The notes beneath the pieces were generated by a model. It made no database searches and was not told the DNA's origin. It worked only from the letters and a program-made list of their open reading frames with translations. Positions 29,123 through 40,338 of a stretch of DNA of 64,000 nucleotides are shown here, one piece after another (the stretch's first letter is position 1; every line of letters begins with the position of its first letter). The stretch comes from Leptospira fletcheri (lineage in GTDB: Bacteria; Spirochaetota; Leptospiria; Leptospirales; Leptospiraceae). The translations under genes and the position numbers were made by a program. The DNA lies in contig NZ_RQET01000014.1 in assembly GCF_004769195.1 (NCBI RefSeq), positions 124,001-188,000 on the forward strand. The letters are read 5' to 3'.

Positions 29123-29634
29123 ATGGAATCGCGACTTTATCCGCAATTTCTATAATATTCTCGCTTCCTTTACTCGGGCTACTTTCCGTACCCTTGGATC
29201 CAGACCAAAAAGTATACGATCGGGACGAGATTTTCAGGGAGAATTTCCTCACGATCTCCTTTCCGGAAAAGGCCCTGGTCCGTACGGAATCCAGAAAGAG
29301 ATGGAGAGCGGTTCCGCTAAAGGATAGGCAGTGGATTCTCATCTGGAGAAAATTGGATAGGGCCGGAGAATTCGAAAATGCGAAGGAATCCGTCTTAAGC
29401 GTTTTTCCCGAAAAACCGGCGGAAACGTTTTCCGTCGGCGGCACGGAGATCCTGCGTTGGACAAAAGAGGATGTTTCGGGCGGGAATCCGCTCAAAATCT
29501 ATTTCTTTTTAATCCGCCAAGGAGATTCGGCTTATACAGTATACGTGGCCATGTACCGGGAACGGCAGGATTTAAACGAAAGGTTCGCATCTCCGGAAAG
29601 ATATGTGTCCTCTCCCAAAGAAACTCCGAAATGA
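29119..29634 (+). CDS. Putative exported protein of unknown function
   Basis: A 171-residue protein. It starts at TTG 29119 overlapping the previous stop, with GAGGA nine bases upstream. Residues 3-24 are hydrophobic (LSAISIIFSLPLLGLLSVPL), a signal or anchor. The rest is basic and mixed alpha-beta, with a conserved-looking core DRQWILIWRKLDRAGEF. No domain recognised. It is the last gene of the plus-strand run and ends 38 bp before a tRNA gene. Confidence 0.55.
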   Translation: MNGIATLSAISIIFSLPLLGLLSVPLDPDQKVYDRDEIFRENFLTISFPEKALVRTESRKRWRAVPLKDRQWILIWRKLDRAGEFENAKESVLSVFPEKPAETFSVGGTEILRWTKEDVSGGNPLKIYFFLIRQGDSAYTVYVAMYRERQDLNERFASPERYVSSPKETPK

Positions 29635-29671
29635 CTTGAAAGGCTTTGCCTCCGGAAAAAACTGGATCGGT

Positions 29672-29747
<76 letters not shown>

Positions 29748-29765
29748 GCAATTCTATTATCAGCA

Positions 29766-29779
29766 CAGAAGGACTTGAA
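29766..29779. repeat. Inverted copy of the tRNA T-arm
   Basis: These 14 bases are the exact reverse complement of 29727-29740, which covers the T loop and 3' T stem of the tRNA. In the precursor they could pair with 25 nt between arms, competing with the cloverleaf or forming a terminator-like hairpin. No T-run follows. Confidence 0.7.
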
Positions 29780-29861
29780 GCTTTTGAGCGAGAGCATTTG
29801 TAGCGACCCATGGGGAGCGTCACAAATGCGACGCAAGCCAGGAGGGCGAAGCGCGCGAAAA

Positions 29862-30065
29862 AGACGCCGCGGAGCCCAGTCGACTACGATGGGCGATTGC
29901 GTAGCGGTAAGTCCTTCTGGGCCCAAATCTTTTTACCTTTGTTTGGTTTTTAGCTGCAGCTCAAATCCCCGGGTTGCAGGTGCAAGTCCTTCTCGAGCCC
30001 AAGCAATCATACAGACGCCGCGGAGCCCCCAGTCGACTACGACGGGCGATTGCGTAGCGGCAAGT
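29862..30065. repeat. Two copies of a GC-rich ~50-bp repeat with tRNA-tail fragments
   Basis: Copy 1 is 29862-29911 and copy 2 is 30013-30065. They share AGACGCCGCGGAGCCC, GTCGACTACGA and GCGATTGCGTAGCGG and differ by a few bases. Copy 1 runs straight into 29909-29926, an exact 18-bp copy of the tRNA 3' end. 29983-30007 is a third, near-exact tail copy (one insertion and a few changes) that includes the flanking AAGCAAT. No coding capacity is credible in 29747-30182. The arrangement looks like serial duplication of a tRNA end or scars of integration. Confidence 0.75.
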
Positions 30066-30182
30066 TCTACTTAAATTATAAAAATCTTTTTTCCTAAAAA
30101 ACCCTTTCTCTCCCCCAAAAGGATTAGTTTCGAATACGAATCCAGATTGCGCAGAAAGGACCGGAATTAAAAAATTAGCCGT

Positions 30183-32060
30183 ATGGAACAGACCGTAGTG
30201 AAAAAGGTCAGCCCCAAAACCCGCAGGAAAGGCAACGATTACAACGTCAGTCCTGACGATATTTATATTTTTCCGTTAACGGATGCAACGAACGCTTTCC
30301 TGCAAAAAGTCTGGAACTCCTTCGTGAATAAGATGGTGGCGATGACTCTGCCGAACGGAAAGCCGGTGTTTCAATATGCGATCTTCGAATCCATCCAAGG
30401 AAAAAATCTGAAGATCGTCGCTTCCGCCACGCACTTTAAAATGAAAGAAGTGGCAGACAGGGTCGGACTCCAAAGCATAGAGGAATTCATCCGAAATACG
30501 ATTCCGATTTCCATACAGGATGCCGGAAATCTTTCCGCCAGATATTTGAGGGAAGCGATTCTCTCCGTGGAAAAAAAGGCCAGGCCGGAAGTCTATTTTC
30601 ATAGCCTAAACGACGAAAGGATCCACCCCAACTTAAAAAAACTTTTAACCGAGACCATGAATTACGCCGCCGGAATTCCTCTCTTCGTAAAGGGCTTTCC
30701 GATCGGAATGCTCTGGGGAATCCGCCGGGATAATATGACCGAGGACCAGGAGGAGGAAGTCCGCCAACAGCTTTATTCCTTATACGACGTCATCGACTTC
30801 GTAATTTCCAAGGAAATGGGATCCAAAGGGGATCCCTATTATGCGCGCAAGAATATAGAAAAATCCGACCTGAATTCCCGGGCCAAAAACCTTTTTTATA
30901 CGAGAGGATACGGACAAAACGATCCGGTTACTACGATCGTGTTCGATTCCCATACATACCACCGATCTTATCGATTGGACGCCAGCTATATCATTCCTTC
31001 CGGAGACGGCTTTTCCGTCAGCCTGAAGCGTTTCGAACCCAAGGACAAAAACGATACCGGAATCAATCTGCTTCTGATTCCTGGCTTCTTCTGTAGGCGA
31101 TCCGTAATGGACAAAGTGGCTCGGGAGCTGGCTCTGAAACACGGATACAGAGTCTTTTCTATGGATATGAGAGGTCGATCGAGACGCACCCTTCCCCCGT
31201 TCGGCATCCGGGAAGGATGGACCGTCGACGACTTCATCCAGGAAGACTTTCCCGCAGTGTTACAATGGATTCAGGAAAACTTCCCGAATGAGAAGCTGGT
31301 CGCAGTGGGTCATAGCATGGGAGGAATGATTCCTCGTTTTTATTCGGCAGCTTACGAAGAAATCGTCCGGAAAAGAAAGGATTCCCCTCTTCCTCTTCCC
31401 AAACCGGAGGAGATCCTTTCCGGAATCGTTTCCATCACTTCCCCGAACTTTATCCGTCTCCAGGCCCAAATTCCTGGGCTGGATGTTTTGAAAATGGGTT
31501 TAAAATTGGTCCCTTCCAAGACCATTTCCGATTTCCTGTTCGACCTGACTTCGTTTTCTCTTCAGACCACTCTCCCCACCGTGGACCTGAATAAGTTTTT
31601 CAAATTCCTCTTGGGATTACATTCCTCTCTCCGGGCGGTGTCCTTCGACCTCCACACAAAAGTCGTGAATCTTCGGGACTTCGTGGGTTACAGGCAGATT
31701 TCTCCGCCGGAATGGTATTTTTTAATCGAAGACATTTTTTGCGAGGAATCCACCAAAGTAGTACTGCAATTCCTCAGATCCCAACTCAGCCAGGACCATT
31801 CCTTTCTTTCTTATGACGGAAATCTGGACTATACCGCTTTACAAAAGAATCTCAAAATTCCTTTGCTTTCGATTTTAGGTTCCTTAGACAAAGTCGTTCC
31901 CAGCGAAACCATCAAGGCCGATCTCGCCGCTCTTCCACACGAAAAAAACCAGATTCTTTCCTACGAACAGGGACATTTGGGAATCGTTTTCCACATGCCT
32001 GTGGTCAGAGAAATGTGCTCCGAAATCGATTCTTGGATCCGCAGATTAGACTCGACCTGA
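30183..32060 (+). CDS. Alpha/beta hydrolase with an N-terminal GAF-like sensory region
   Basis: A 625-residue protein. Residues about 30-210 look like a GAF-type alpha-beta domain (VFQYAIFESIQGKNLKIVAS). Residues about 275-620 are an alpha/beta hydrolase: LLLIPGFFCRRS (oxyanion region), MDMRGRS, nucleophile elbow GHSMGG with Ser378, a late GSLDKVVP acid and EQGHLG His. A serine esterase or lipase is likely. The protein lacks a signal peptide. It follows the tRNA/repeat region by about 120 bp and stands apart from the BFN gene. The fusion suggests ligand-controlled hydrolysis, which is inference. Confidence 0.75.
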   Translation: MEQTVVKKVSPKTRRKGNDYNVSPDDIYIFPLTDATNAFLQKVWNSFVNKMVAMTLPNGKPVFQYAIFESIQGKNLKIVASATHFKMKEVADRVGLQSIEEFIRNTIPISIQDAGNLSARYLREAILSVEKKARPEVYFHSLNDERIHPNLKKLLTETMNYAAGIPLFVKGFPIGMLWGIRRDNMTEDQEEEVRQQLYSLYDVIDFVISKEMGSKGDPYYARKNIEKSDLNSRAKNLFYTRGYGQNDPVTTIVFDSHTYHRSYRLDASYIIPSGDGFSVSLKRFEPKDKNDTGINLLLIPGFFCRRSVMDKVARELALKHGYRVFSMDMRGRSRRTLPPFGIREGWTVDDFIQEDFPAVLQWIQENFPNEKLVAVGHSMGGMIPRFYSAAYEEIVRKRKDSPLPLPKPEEILSGIVSITSPNFIRLQAQIPGLDVLKMGLKLVPSKTISDFLFDLTSFSLQTTLPTVDLNKFFKFLLGLHSSLRAVSFDLHTKVVNLRDFVGYRQISPPEWYFLIEDIFCEESTKVVLQFLRSQLSQDHSFLSYDGNLDYTALQKNLKIPLLSILGSLDKVVPSETIKADLAALPHEKNQILSYEQGHLGIVFHMPVVREMCSEIDSWIRRLDST

Positions 32061-32118
32061 ACCGTCGGTTTAGAAGGCTTGACATTTCGGAAATCGAAAG
32101 ATAGGGTCTAATCTAGGA

Positions 32119-32694
32119 ATGGATTTAATAGAAGCGAACATTTACAATATTTCTCTAACCAATGTCGGATTCGCAGTATTCCTAAAAGCAAAAGACGACT
32201 CGGATCAAAGGGTCGTGCCCATTTTTATCGGCCCCCTCGAAACCCATTCGATCACGTCCGTTTTAGAAGGCACCAAGCCTCCCCGCCCCATGACCCACGA
32301 TTTGATGACCATCCTTTTGACGACTCTAGGAATCCAAATCGTAAAGATCGCGATCGAGGAAATCATAGACAATACGTTCTACGCCAAAATCACCCTTAGG
32401 AAGGACGAAGAACTGATCGTTCTGGATGCCCGACCAAGCGATTCGATCGCGCTCGCTCTCCGTGCCAGCGCCCCCATTTACCTCGCCAAGAAAGTGATCG
32501 AAGAAGCCGGAATCGTAATGAAGGATGATGAAATTCCCGGAGAAACCATCGGGAAGGAAAAAATTTCCCAACTTCCTAAGTCGCAATTGGAAATCCTGCA
32601 AGATTCTCTGGATAACGCTCTGAAGGCGGAGGATTACGAAACCGCTGCAAAGATCCGGGACCAGATCCGCAAAATGTTGGAAAATCCCTCCTAA
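32119..32694 (+). CDS. Bifunctional nuclease (BFN/DUF151) with C-terminal UVR domain
   Basis: A 191-residue protein. The BFN domain spans about 1-135, with LPIFIGPLE-like VVPIFIGPLET, RPMTHDLM and LDARPSDSIALALR, the family signature. A UVR motif (LDNALKAEDYETAAKIRDQI) lies at about 157-186. BFN proteins have reported DNase/RNase activity, and UVR motifs mediate protein contacts, as in UvrB and McsA. The combination is known in several phyla. It begins 58 bp after the hydrolase gene. Confidence 0.85.
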   Translation: MDLIEANIYNISLTNVGFAVFLKAKDDSDQRVVPIFIGPLETHSITSVLEGTKPPRPMTHDLMTILLTTLGIQIVKIAIEEIIDNTFYAKITLRKDEELIVLDARPSDSIALALRASAPIYLAKKVIEEAGIVMKDDEIPGETIGKEKISQLPKSQLEILQDSLDNALKAEDYETAAKIRDQIRKMLENPS

Positions 32695-32778
32695 AACGAA
32701 AGATTACTCTCCCTGCGATTTAGCTTGATGAATTCGGAATCGACCGGTATTCTGGGACGCCGTGCGAGGAGGATCGCC

Positions 32779-33135
32779 ATGGAAAAAGTCTTAATGGATA
32801 TCTTAAATGCCGGCATAGCCGCATTCCAGTCTGGGGAAGGAAAGATCAAACAATCCGTCCACGATTTGGAAAAACTCTACGAGGAATTGCGGGCCAAGGG
32901 TGCGCAAAACCAATCGGAGCAAGCGAATCGCCTTCGGGATCTGATCCAAAAAACGATCACCGACGCTCAATCTAAATTGCAAAGCGCGAACTCCGAAACG
33001 ACCGCGATTTACCAGCAACTGAAGGAGAATTTTCAAAAAATCTCCTCGCAGGTAAACGAGATACTTCCGGAAGACCTAAAGGCTAAGGCAAAATCCGCGA
33101 TAGAAGAGCTCAACAAACTTAGCCAAAAAAAGTAG
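32779..33135 (+). CDS. Phasin-like helical protein
   Basis: A 118-residue, almost wholly helical protein with amphipathic heptads (LEKLYEELRAKGAQ, TTAIYQQLKENFQKISSQV). This resembles phasin-like or polyhydroxyalkanoate-granule proteins found in Leptospira, though PHA genes are not in view. I start at ATG 32779 behind GAGGAGGA with five bases of spacing. The upstream in-frame ATGs at 32725-32728 lack a ribosome site. Confidence 0.6.
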   Translation: MEKVLMDILNAGIAAFQSGEGKIKQSVHDLEKLYEELRAKGAQNQSEQANRLRDLIQKTITDAQSKLQSANSETTAIYQQLKENFQKISSQVNEILPEDLKAKAKSAIEELNKLSQKK

Positions 33136-33240
33136 GTTCCGCGAATCCTCCTGGGTGCCGAAAAATTCGGGACAAAGAAGACTCGGCTCAAAAAATAGGC
33201 AATACGATTCGGTCCTTGCCGATTCTTGTACCGCTCGAAT

Positions 33241-34548
33241 ATGAACCCACCCATGAGGAAACATTCCTTCATCTTAGTTCTTACAGTATTCATTGATATG
33301 ATGGGGTTTTCCCTCATCTTCCCGATCTTTCCCGAAACCCTGAACCATTTCCTCGCCCAAGCCGGAGATCCTCTCTTGGACCTTCTTGCAAGTTGGACTT
33401 CCCGGTTGCTGGACAGTTCCGCTCACGATTGGAAACTTTTCGTTGCTTTATTCGGAGGGATCGTCGCCAGTCTCTACTCCGTTTTACAGTTCCTGTTCTC
33501 TCCGATTTGGGGAAAACTTTCGGACCGGACCGGTCGGAGACCCGTGTTAGTATTTACCTGCACGGGCAGCTTCGTCGGCTATTTGGTATGGCTCTCGTCG
33601 GGTAGCTTTTCCTTTTTCGTACTTTCTAGAGTAATCACCGGACTCATGGGAGGGAATATTTCCGTGGCTACGGCAGCCATGGCGGATTCCACGGAGGAAA
33701 AAGATAGAGCAAAAGGAATGGGAATGATCGGTGCGGGAATCGGACTCGGCTTCATCGCGGGACCGTCCATAGGAGGAATTCTTGCTCATACCGATCCTTC
33801 GGTTTTGATTCCGTTCCTTCCTTGGTCAAAGATGACCGTATTCCCTTCCGTCGCTCTGGCGGCGACCGCTGCGGCTCTGATCAACCTACTTTTCGTCGTT
33901 TTCCGTTTCCGGGAAACTCTCCCCGTATCGCTGAGAAGAAAACCGGAAGGAAGGTTGCATCCTATATTAGGAGTATTTGATATAGGTTCGCGCGACGTCC
34001 TTTGGATCAGTATGTTGAATTTTCTATTCTTATTTTTCTTTTCCGGATTCGAATTCTCGCTGAACTTCTATTTGGACCAATTTTTGGGATTTAAACCGAT
34101 GGAAATCGGTTACACCTTCGTTTATATAGGCCTGATCATCGTGTTGGTACAAGGCGGAATCATCCGGCGTATCAGCGGAAAAGTGCCGGAAAAAAGCATC
34201 GGAATGTTTGCCGGATCCATGCTTGTGATCGGCTTTCTTCTGCTCTCCTTCACGGATTCGAAAACCCAACTCTTCCTATCTCTAACCTTTTTGGCGATAG
34301 GCAGCGCCTTTTTAAACCCCGCCGTTTCGGCCATGGTCTCCTTGTTCTCCCCTGCCCAGGACCAGGGAAAAAATTTGGGGATTTTGAGAAGCCTAGGTTC
34401 CCTAGGAAGAGGAATTTCGCCGGTCGCTTTCAGTTTGGTATATTCCCAGAAGGGACCCCAAATTTCCTTCCTAGTTTCCGGAATTTTAAGCGCTTTATTC
34501 CTATTCTTCTTTTGGTTCGTACGACAACCGAAACGCCATCAATCTTAA
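33241..34548 (+). CDS. Major facilitator superfamily transporter (TetA/DHA1-like)
   Basis: A 435-residue protein with about twelve membrane helices. It has the MFS loop 2-3 motif GKLSDRTGRRPVL near residue 92 and GAGIGLGFIAGPSIGG near 165, motif C of drug:proton antiporters. A drug or metabolite exporter of the DHA1 type is likely. The start could be ATG 33241 or 33253; a TTG at 33226 is less likely. It ends convergent with the ACT-domain gene, 40 bp away. Confidence 0.85.
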   Translation: MNPPMRKHSFILVLTVFIDMMGFSLIFPIFPETLNHFLAQAGDPLLDLLASWTSRLLDSSAHDWKLFVALFGGIVASLYSVLQFLFSPIWGKLSDRTGRRPVLVFTCTGSFVGYLVWLSSGSFSFFVLSRVITGLMGGNISVATAAMADSTEEKDRAKGMGMIGAGIGLGFIAGPSIGGILAHTDPSVLIPFLPWSKMTVFPSVALAATAAALINLLFVVFRFRETLPVSLRRKPEGRLHPILGVFDIGSRDVLWISMLNFLFLFFFSGFEFSLNFYLDQFLGFKPMEIGYTFVYIGLIIVLVQGGIIRRISGKVPEKSIGMFAGSMLVIGFLLLSFTDSKTQLFLSLTFLAIGSAFLNPAVSAMVSLFSPAQDQGKNLGILRSLGSLGRGISPVAFSLVYSQKGPQISFLVSGILSALFLFFFWFVRQPKRHQS

Positions 34549-34566
34549 AGAAAGATCCGAGAATTT

Positions 34567-34587
34567 CCTAAGTTTTCAAACTTCAGG
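34567..34587. terminator. Possible bidirectional hairpin between MFS and ACT genes
   Basis: AAGTTT and AAACTT flank a 2-nt loop inside near-matching CCT and AGG arms. It sits in the 40-bp gap between the two convergent stops. It is AT-rich and lacks a T-run, so termination is plausible rather than certain. Confidence 0.4.
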
Positions 34588-34588
34588 A

Positions 34589-35200
34589 TTATAGTACGGA
34601 TAGGAGCGCGTTTTTCAATTTTTGGAAATGTAAAACCTCGTCCAATTTGGAACCGTTTTCCAGCCGCAAAAGAAACGTGTCGCGAACCTGTCCGGAATCC
34701 GTTACCGCCTTAAAGGAAAGAATGTCTATCCCGAAAAGGAAGAGAATTTGGGAGATCTCGAACAGGATCCCCGAACGATCCCTCATCCTCAGGTCCATAA
34801 CGGTGGAATCGCTGATTTCGGAATTGAAGAGAAAAATCTCGGGGGTCTCTTCCAGTTTCATACGGAGCGTTTCCGTCTTTTCCGGATATCTAGCCAGATA
34901 GTTCATCACCGAAATTCCGCCGTAAAAGAGCTCCTTTAAATCCTTATGAATGGCATTCAAGTGCTCCTCTTTCATCCGTTCGTCGTCCAGTCTTCGAACG
35001 ATGAAGATATCCTGGATGTATCCGTCCGTGGAAGTTTCCGCGATTGCTTCCTCTATATTCCAACCGTGAACGTACAAAACGGCGGTCACTCGATAGATGA
35101 TCCCGATCTCGTTTTTGGAAATATTGACCTTTAAAGCGTACGCATCCCCCCTGGGAATGCAGGAAATGTGAAGCGGCTTTTCCGTCGTTGGAATCGTCAT
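34589..35200 (-). CDS. Tandem ACT-domain protein (GlnD C-terminal-like)
   Basis: A 203-residue protein. ACT domain 1 spans about 20-95 (ISKNEIGIIYRVTAVLYVHGWNIEEA) and ACT domain 2 about 130-200 (RMRDRSGILFEISQILFLFGID). The spacing and D-x-x-G-I-L-x-x-I pattern match the paired ACT domains at the end of the PII uridylyltransferase GlnD, but the nucleotidyltransferase and HD domains are absent. A small-molecule (amino acid) sensor is probable. A 20-bp palindrome lies about 97 bp upstream of its start. Confidence 0.72.
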   Translation of the reverse strand: MTIPTTEKPLHISCIPRGDAYALKVNISKNEIGIIYRVTAVLYVHGWNIEEAIAETSTDGYIQDIFIVRRLDDERMKEEHLNAIHKDLKELFYGGISVMNYLARYPEKTETLRMKLEETPEIFLFNSEISDSTVMDLRMRDRSGILFEISQILFLFGIDILSFKAVTDSGQVRDTFLLRLENGSKLDEVLHFQKLKNALLSVL

Positions 35201-35296
35201 ATCGCCTCCTCAAGCGGTCTGCTGAATTCTTACACAATTCAGCTCGGAACTTACTTCCCTTTGCCCGCTTTTCCTTTATATTGCAAAAGTCATGCC

Positions 35297-35316
35297 TATT
35301 CTATTAGTATAGAATA
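35297..35316. promoter_or_regulatory. Perfect 20-bp palindrome upstream of the ACT gene
   Basis: TATTCTAT and ATAGAATA form an 8-bp perfect inverted repeat around TAGT. On the minus strand it is followed 14 bp later by TATAAA, a possible -10 box. It sits where an operator would overlap the -35 region. It lacks a T-run on either strand, so it is not an intrinsic terminator of the gene at 35381. Confidence 0.45.
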
Positions 35317-35380
35317 AAAACCGAATTAGGCTCTCTTTTTTATCGGGGAATCTTTCCTAAACGTTAAAAAACCGCGGCGA

Positions 35381-36604
35381 CTAGAGTGCGAACTTCAGTC
35401 CTATATTCGCTGCATAGATCTTGTCGTTCGTGACCATCCCTTCCGCTAAGATCTTAAAGGTGAGAAGGTTCACTTCCACTCCGCCCAAAAAGTAATTCGT
35501 CTGCGTTCTAGAATTGGCCGATCCGGTGAGATCCATTCGAAGAGTTCCGCTGGCGCCTCCACTCAATTGCTGGATCACCGACGCAGGCAATCCGGAAGAA
35601 GTAGGAACGTTAACCGCAAGATACAGAGGTCCGTTTACGTCCAGATTCATTTTTGCGTAGCCCGTATTATTGCTGACTCCGGCCCCTACGAATACGGTGA
35701 GAAAATAGAACAGCCTCAATCCTGTTCGAATATCCACAGGGACGGACTGGGCCTTGTTTCTATAACCGAATGAAACGGTTTCGTCCCACCTACCTACGGC
35801 GGATCCGAAATTGACCTGGGCCGCGGAATTCACTCCGGGGGCATAGGAGAGGCTCACATTTTCGCTCTGCCGATGGAATCCTACACCTAAGCTCAATCCC
35901 GTAAAGCCGAAGAAATCCAAGCGAGTGTATCTCTCTCTCAACAATTGGAATCGTAGAGTCACACCTGCGTTATTGAAATTTCCATTTAGATGGACTCCGT
36001 TGTTTGCCTGGTTCGTGAGAGTCTTCAGATCGCCGGACCCGATATTTCCCTGGAATCCGTGTACATACAAGTTCAATCGATGCAAAAAGGATCGTTGGGA
36101 ATCGGGAACATCCGCGGAACGATCCGGTTGGTCGGCCTGCCCCTTGCCGAACAGCCATCCTAAATTCACAGCCAACATCAGGGACGGGTTTACGGAAGCT
36201 CCTACGTTCGGAAAATTCGGAAGAGTCGTACCATTATAAGAAACCGTAATGTCGTTATGTTTAACTCCCGCTACTCCGAGACCGCCTCCGATTTGGAATC
36301 GGTTCACCGTACCAGGCCCCATCATGGATGCGCTTATGTTGCTCATCACCGCGGAGTCCGCCATAGACTTCGTAACCTGGTTCAAATACTGGGTTTGGAT
36401 GGAGAGCGCCAACCCGTTAAAGTCGGACTGTATGTTCGACGGAATCATCGTACATACGTTGTTGCCTGTCAGTGGGGGCGTACAAGTGATCTGAGCTTGC
36501 AAGCCAGAAAAGGGGAACGAATATACGGAAACACCTAAAATAACAAAGGCGATGGCTTTTACACACCGCCTTAAAACGTTCTTAATTTGAGACATCTCGC
36601 CCAT
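35381..36604 (-). CDS. Leptospira surface/outer-membrane beta-barrel protein (possibly Lsa36-like)
   Basis: A 407-residue protein. The signal peptide ends near SGLQAQ (about residue 37) and is followed by ITCTPPLTGNNVC with a Cys pair. The rest has barrel-like strands with many Gly/Asn turns (FQIGGGLGVAGVKHND, YFLGGVEVNLL) and ends in Leu (IGLKFAL). It resembles the Lsa36-type surface protein family as I recall it. That family was named for binding host proteins; such binding is not visible in sequence. The start is ATG 36604 or 36595. It is the last gene of the minus-strand series beginning at 41323. Confidence 0.6.
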   Translation of the reverse strand: MGEMSQIKNVLRRCVKAIAFVILGVSVYSFPFSGLQAQITCTPPLTGNNVCTMIPSNIQSDFNGLALSIQTQYLNQVTKSMADSAVMSNISASMMGPGTVNRFQIGGGLGVAGVKHNDITVSYNGTTLPNFPNVGASVNPSLMLAVNLGWLFGKGQADQPDRSADVPDSQRSFLHRLNLYVHGFQGNIGSGDLKTLTNQANNGVHLNGNFNNAGVTLRFQLLRERYTRLDFFGFTGLSLGVGFHRQSENVSLSYAPGVNSAAQVNFGSAVGRWDETVSFGYRNKAQSVPVDIRTGLRLFYFLTVFVGAGVSNNTGYAKMNLDVNGPLYLAVNVPTSSGLPASVIQQLSGGASGTLRMDLTGSANSRTQTNYFLGGVEVNLLTFKILAEGMVTNDKIYAANIGLKFAL

Positions 36605-36638
36605 AGTAAACTAGGACGAAGAGAAAGTCGAGATTCTT

Positions 36639-37769
36639 TCAGAGACCGAGGCTGCTGCCAATAATTTCTTTCATAATCTCGGTGGTTCCCGCATAGATCG
36701 TTTGAATTCTCGCGTCAAGATACGCGCGGGCAATCGGATATTCCATCATATATCCGTATCCTCCGAAGAACTGAAGACAAAGGTCCGTGTGTCTTTTTTG
36801 CATCTCGGTGGAATAATACTTGGCCATGGAGGCTTCCACAGTCAATTTATTTCCTTTCATATGCTCAGCGACTACCTTATCGACGAACGTACGGCACATT
36901 TCCAACTCGGTGGTCATCTCCGCCATTTGGAATTTGATATGCTGAAAGGATCCGATTTTCTTACCGAAAGCCATCCGCTCCTTGATGTATTTCAAGGTCA
37001 TCTTATGCACCAACGCGGTAGCTTCCACCGCGGCAACCGCGAGAACCAACCGTTCTTGCGCAAGCTTCATCATCAGGTATCGGAAACCTTGTCCATCCTT
37101 GCCTATCACGTTCTCTTTAGGAACTTTTACGTCATTAAAATACAGCTCCGAAGTATCTTGGGCTTTCAGGCCGATTTTCTCGAGGTTTCTACCTCGCTCG
37201 AATCCTTTCATCCCCTCTTCTATCATAACAAGCGAAATCGTTCCGTTTTCATGTTTTACGGCGGTAATCACTAAATTCGCCAATTGGCCGTTCGAAATAA
37301 ACGTCTTCTGGCCGTTTACCAGATAATGATCCCCCTTATTCACGGCGGAAGTACGAATGCTTTTCAGATCCGAACCGGCGCCGGGTTCCGTCATAGCAAC
37401 CGCTAAAACGCTATCGCCAGAGCAGCAACCGGGTAACCAACGCTTTTTCTGCTCTTCGGTAGCGTACACGGAAATGTAAGGCGCGATCACGTCGTTATGA
37501 AGAGAAATGAAAAAACCGCTGTTCCCCACTTTCGCAGATTCTTCTATTACGACTATGTTATATAGAAAATCGGCTCCCGAGCCGCCGTATTCCTCGGGCA
37601 CATCCGGACATAAAAGACCGCTGGTTCCCGCTTTTTTCCAAAGCTCTTTCGGAACTTTTCCCACCTTTTCCCATTCGTGATGGTGTGGGGCCACTTCGGT
37701 CTCGAAAAATTTGCGCGCGATTTCCCGGAACGCTTCGTGTTCCTCTGTGAATTGCAGGACTCTTTCCAT
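36639..37769 (-). CDS. Acyl-CoA dehydrogenase
   Basis: A 376-residue FAD flavoenzyme. It has VLAVAMTEPGAGSDLKS near 125-141 and NGQKTFISNG near 152-161, the acyl-CoA dehydrogenase signature 1 and FAD loop. QFFGGYGYMMEYPIAR near 335 and YAGTTEIMKEII carry the catalytic-base region (TTEI). Substrate chain length is not predictable. Leptospira live on long-chain fatty acids, so beta-oxidation is the likely setting. It lies 15 bp downstream of the phosphodiesterase gene. Confidence 0.93.
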   Translation of the reverse strand: MERVLQFTEEHEAFREIARKFFETEVAPHHHEWEKVGKVPKELWKKAGTSGLLCPDVPEEYGGSGADFLYNIVVIEESAKVGNSGFFISLHNDVIAPYISVYATEEQKKRWLPGCCSGDSVLAVAMTEPGAGSDLKSIRTSAVNKGDHYLVNGQKTFISNGQLANLVITAVKHENGTISLVMIEEGMKGFERGRNLEKIGLKAQDTSELYFNDVKVPKENVIGKDGQGFRYLMMKLAQERLVLAVAAVEATALVHKMTLKYIKERMAFGKKIGSFQHIKFQMAEMTTELEMCRTFVDKVVAEHMKGNKLTVEASMAKYYSTEMQKRHTDLCLQFFGGYGYMMEYPIARAYLDARIQTIYAGTTEIMKEIIGSSLGL

Positions 37770-37784
37770 TCCTATTCCCTCGTT

Positions 37785-39935
<2,151 letters not shown>

Positions 39936-39954
39936 GAAAGATTCCTGACGAATC

Positions 39955-39970
39955 GCCTCTACGAAGAGGC
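39955..39970. promoter_or_regulatory. Small hairpin between trxA and the phosphodiesterase gene
   Basis: GCCTCT pairs with AGAGGC around ACGA, starting two bases past the trxA stop. No T-run follows on the minus strand, so it may trim or stabilise mRNA rather than end transcription. Confidence 0.35.
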
Positions 39971-39971
39971 C

Positions 39972-40286
39972 TTATTTGTGCCTTTCGATGAAATTCTTGA
40001 TTTGAGCTTTGGGAAGTGCACCTATGATCTTGTCGACGAGTTGCCCGTCCTTAAAAAGCAATAGCGTAGGCAGTGATTGGATTCCTAATTTTTGAGCCGT
40101 ATCCTGATTGTCGTCCACGTTCAATTTCTTGATTTTCAAAACTTCATTCAGTTCGTTGGAAAGCTCTTCGAGTACAGGAGAGACCATTCTACAAGGACCA
40201 CACCATTCGGCCCAGCAGTCTACTAAAACCATTCCTCCGGAGATTTCCGTTTGAAATGTTGCGTCGTTGATTTCGGACAATGCCAT
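39972..40286 (-). CDS. trxA: Thioredoxin
   Basis: A 104-residue thioredoxin of standard length. The active site WCGPC has Cys29 and Cys32 within WAEWCGPCRM, with cis-Pro in SLPTLLLF near 75. It is cytoplasmic, reduces protein disulfides and is regenerated by thioredoxin reductase, which is not in the window. It lies between an unknown protein upstream and the cyclic-nucleotide phosphodiesterase downstream, all on the minus strand. Confidence 0.96.
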   Translation of the reverse strand: MALSEINDATFQTEISGGMVLVDCWAEWCGPCRMVSPVLEELSNELNEVLKIKKLNVDDNQDTAQKLGIQSLPTLLLFKDGQLVDKIIGALPKAQIKNFIERHK

Positions 40287-40338
40287 GAGTTCGTTTTTAC
40301 TCCTTTTTTTCCCACTCTTTACAACAGATGAGACGGGT

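Noticed and set aside
29775..30074. 99-codon frame across the tRNA-tail repeats
   Set aside because: It consists of repeat sequence and tRNA fragments, and no family resemblance is visible.
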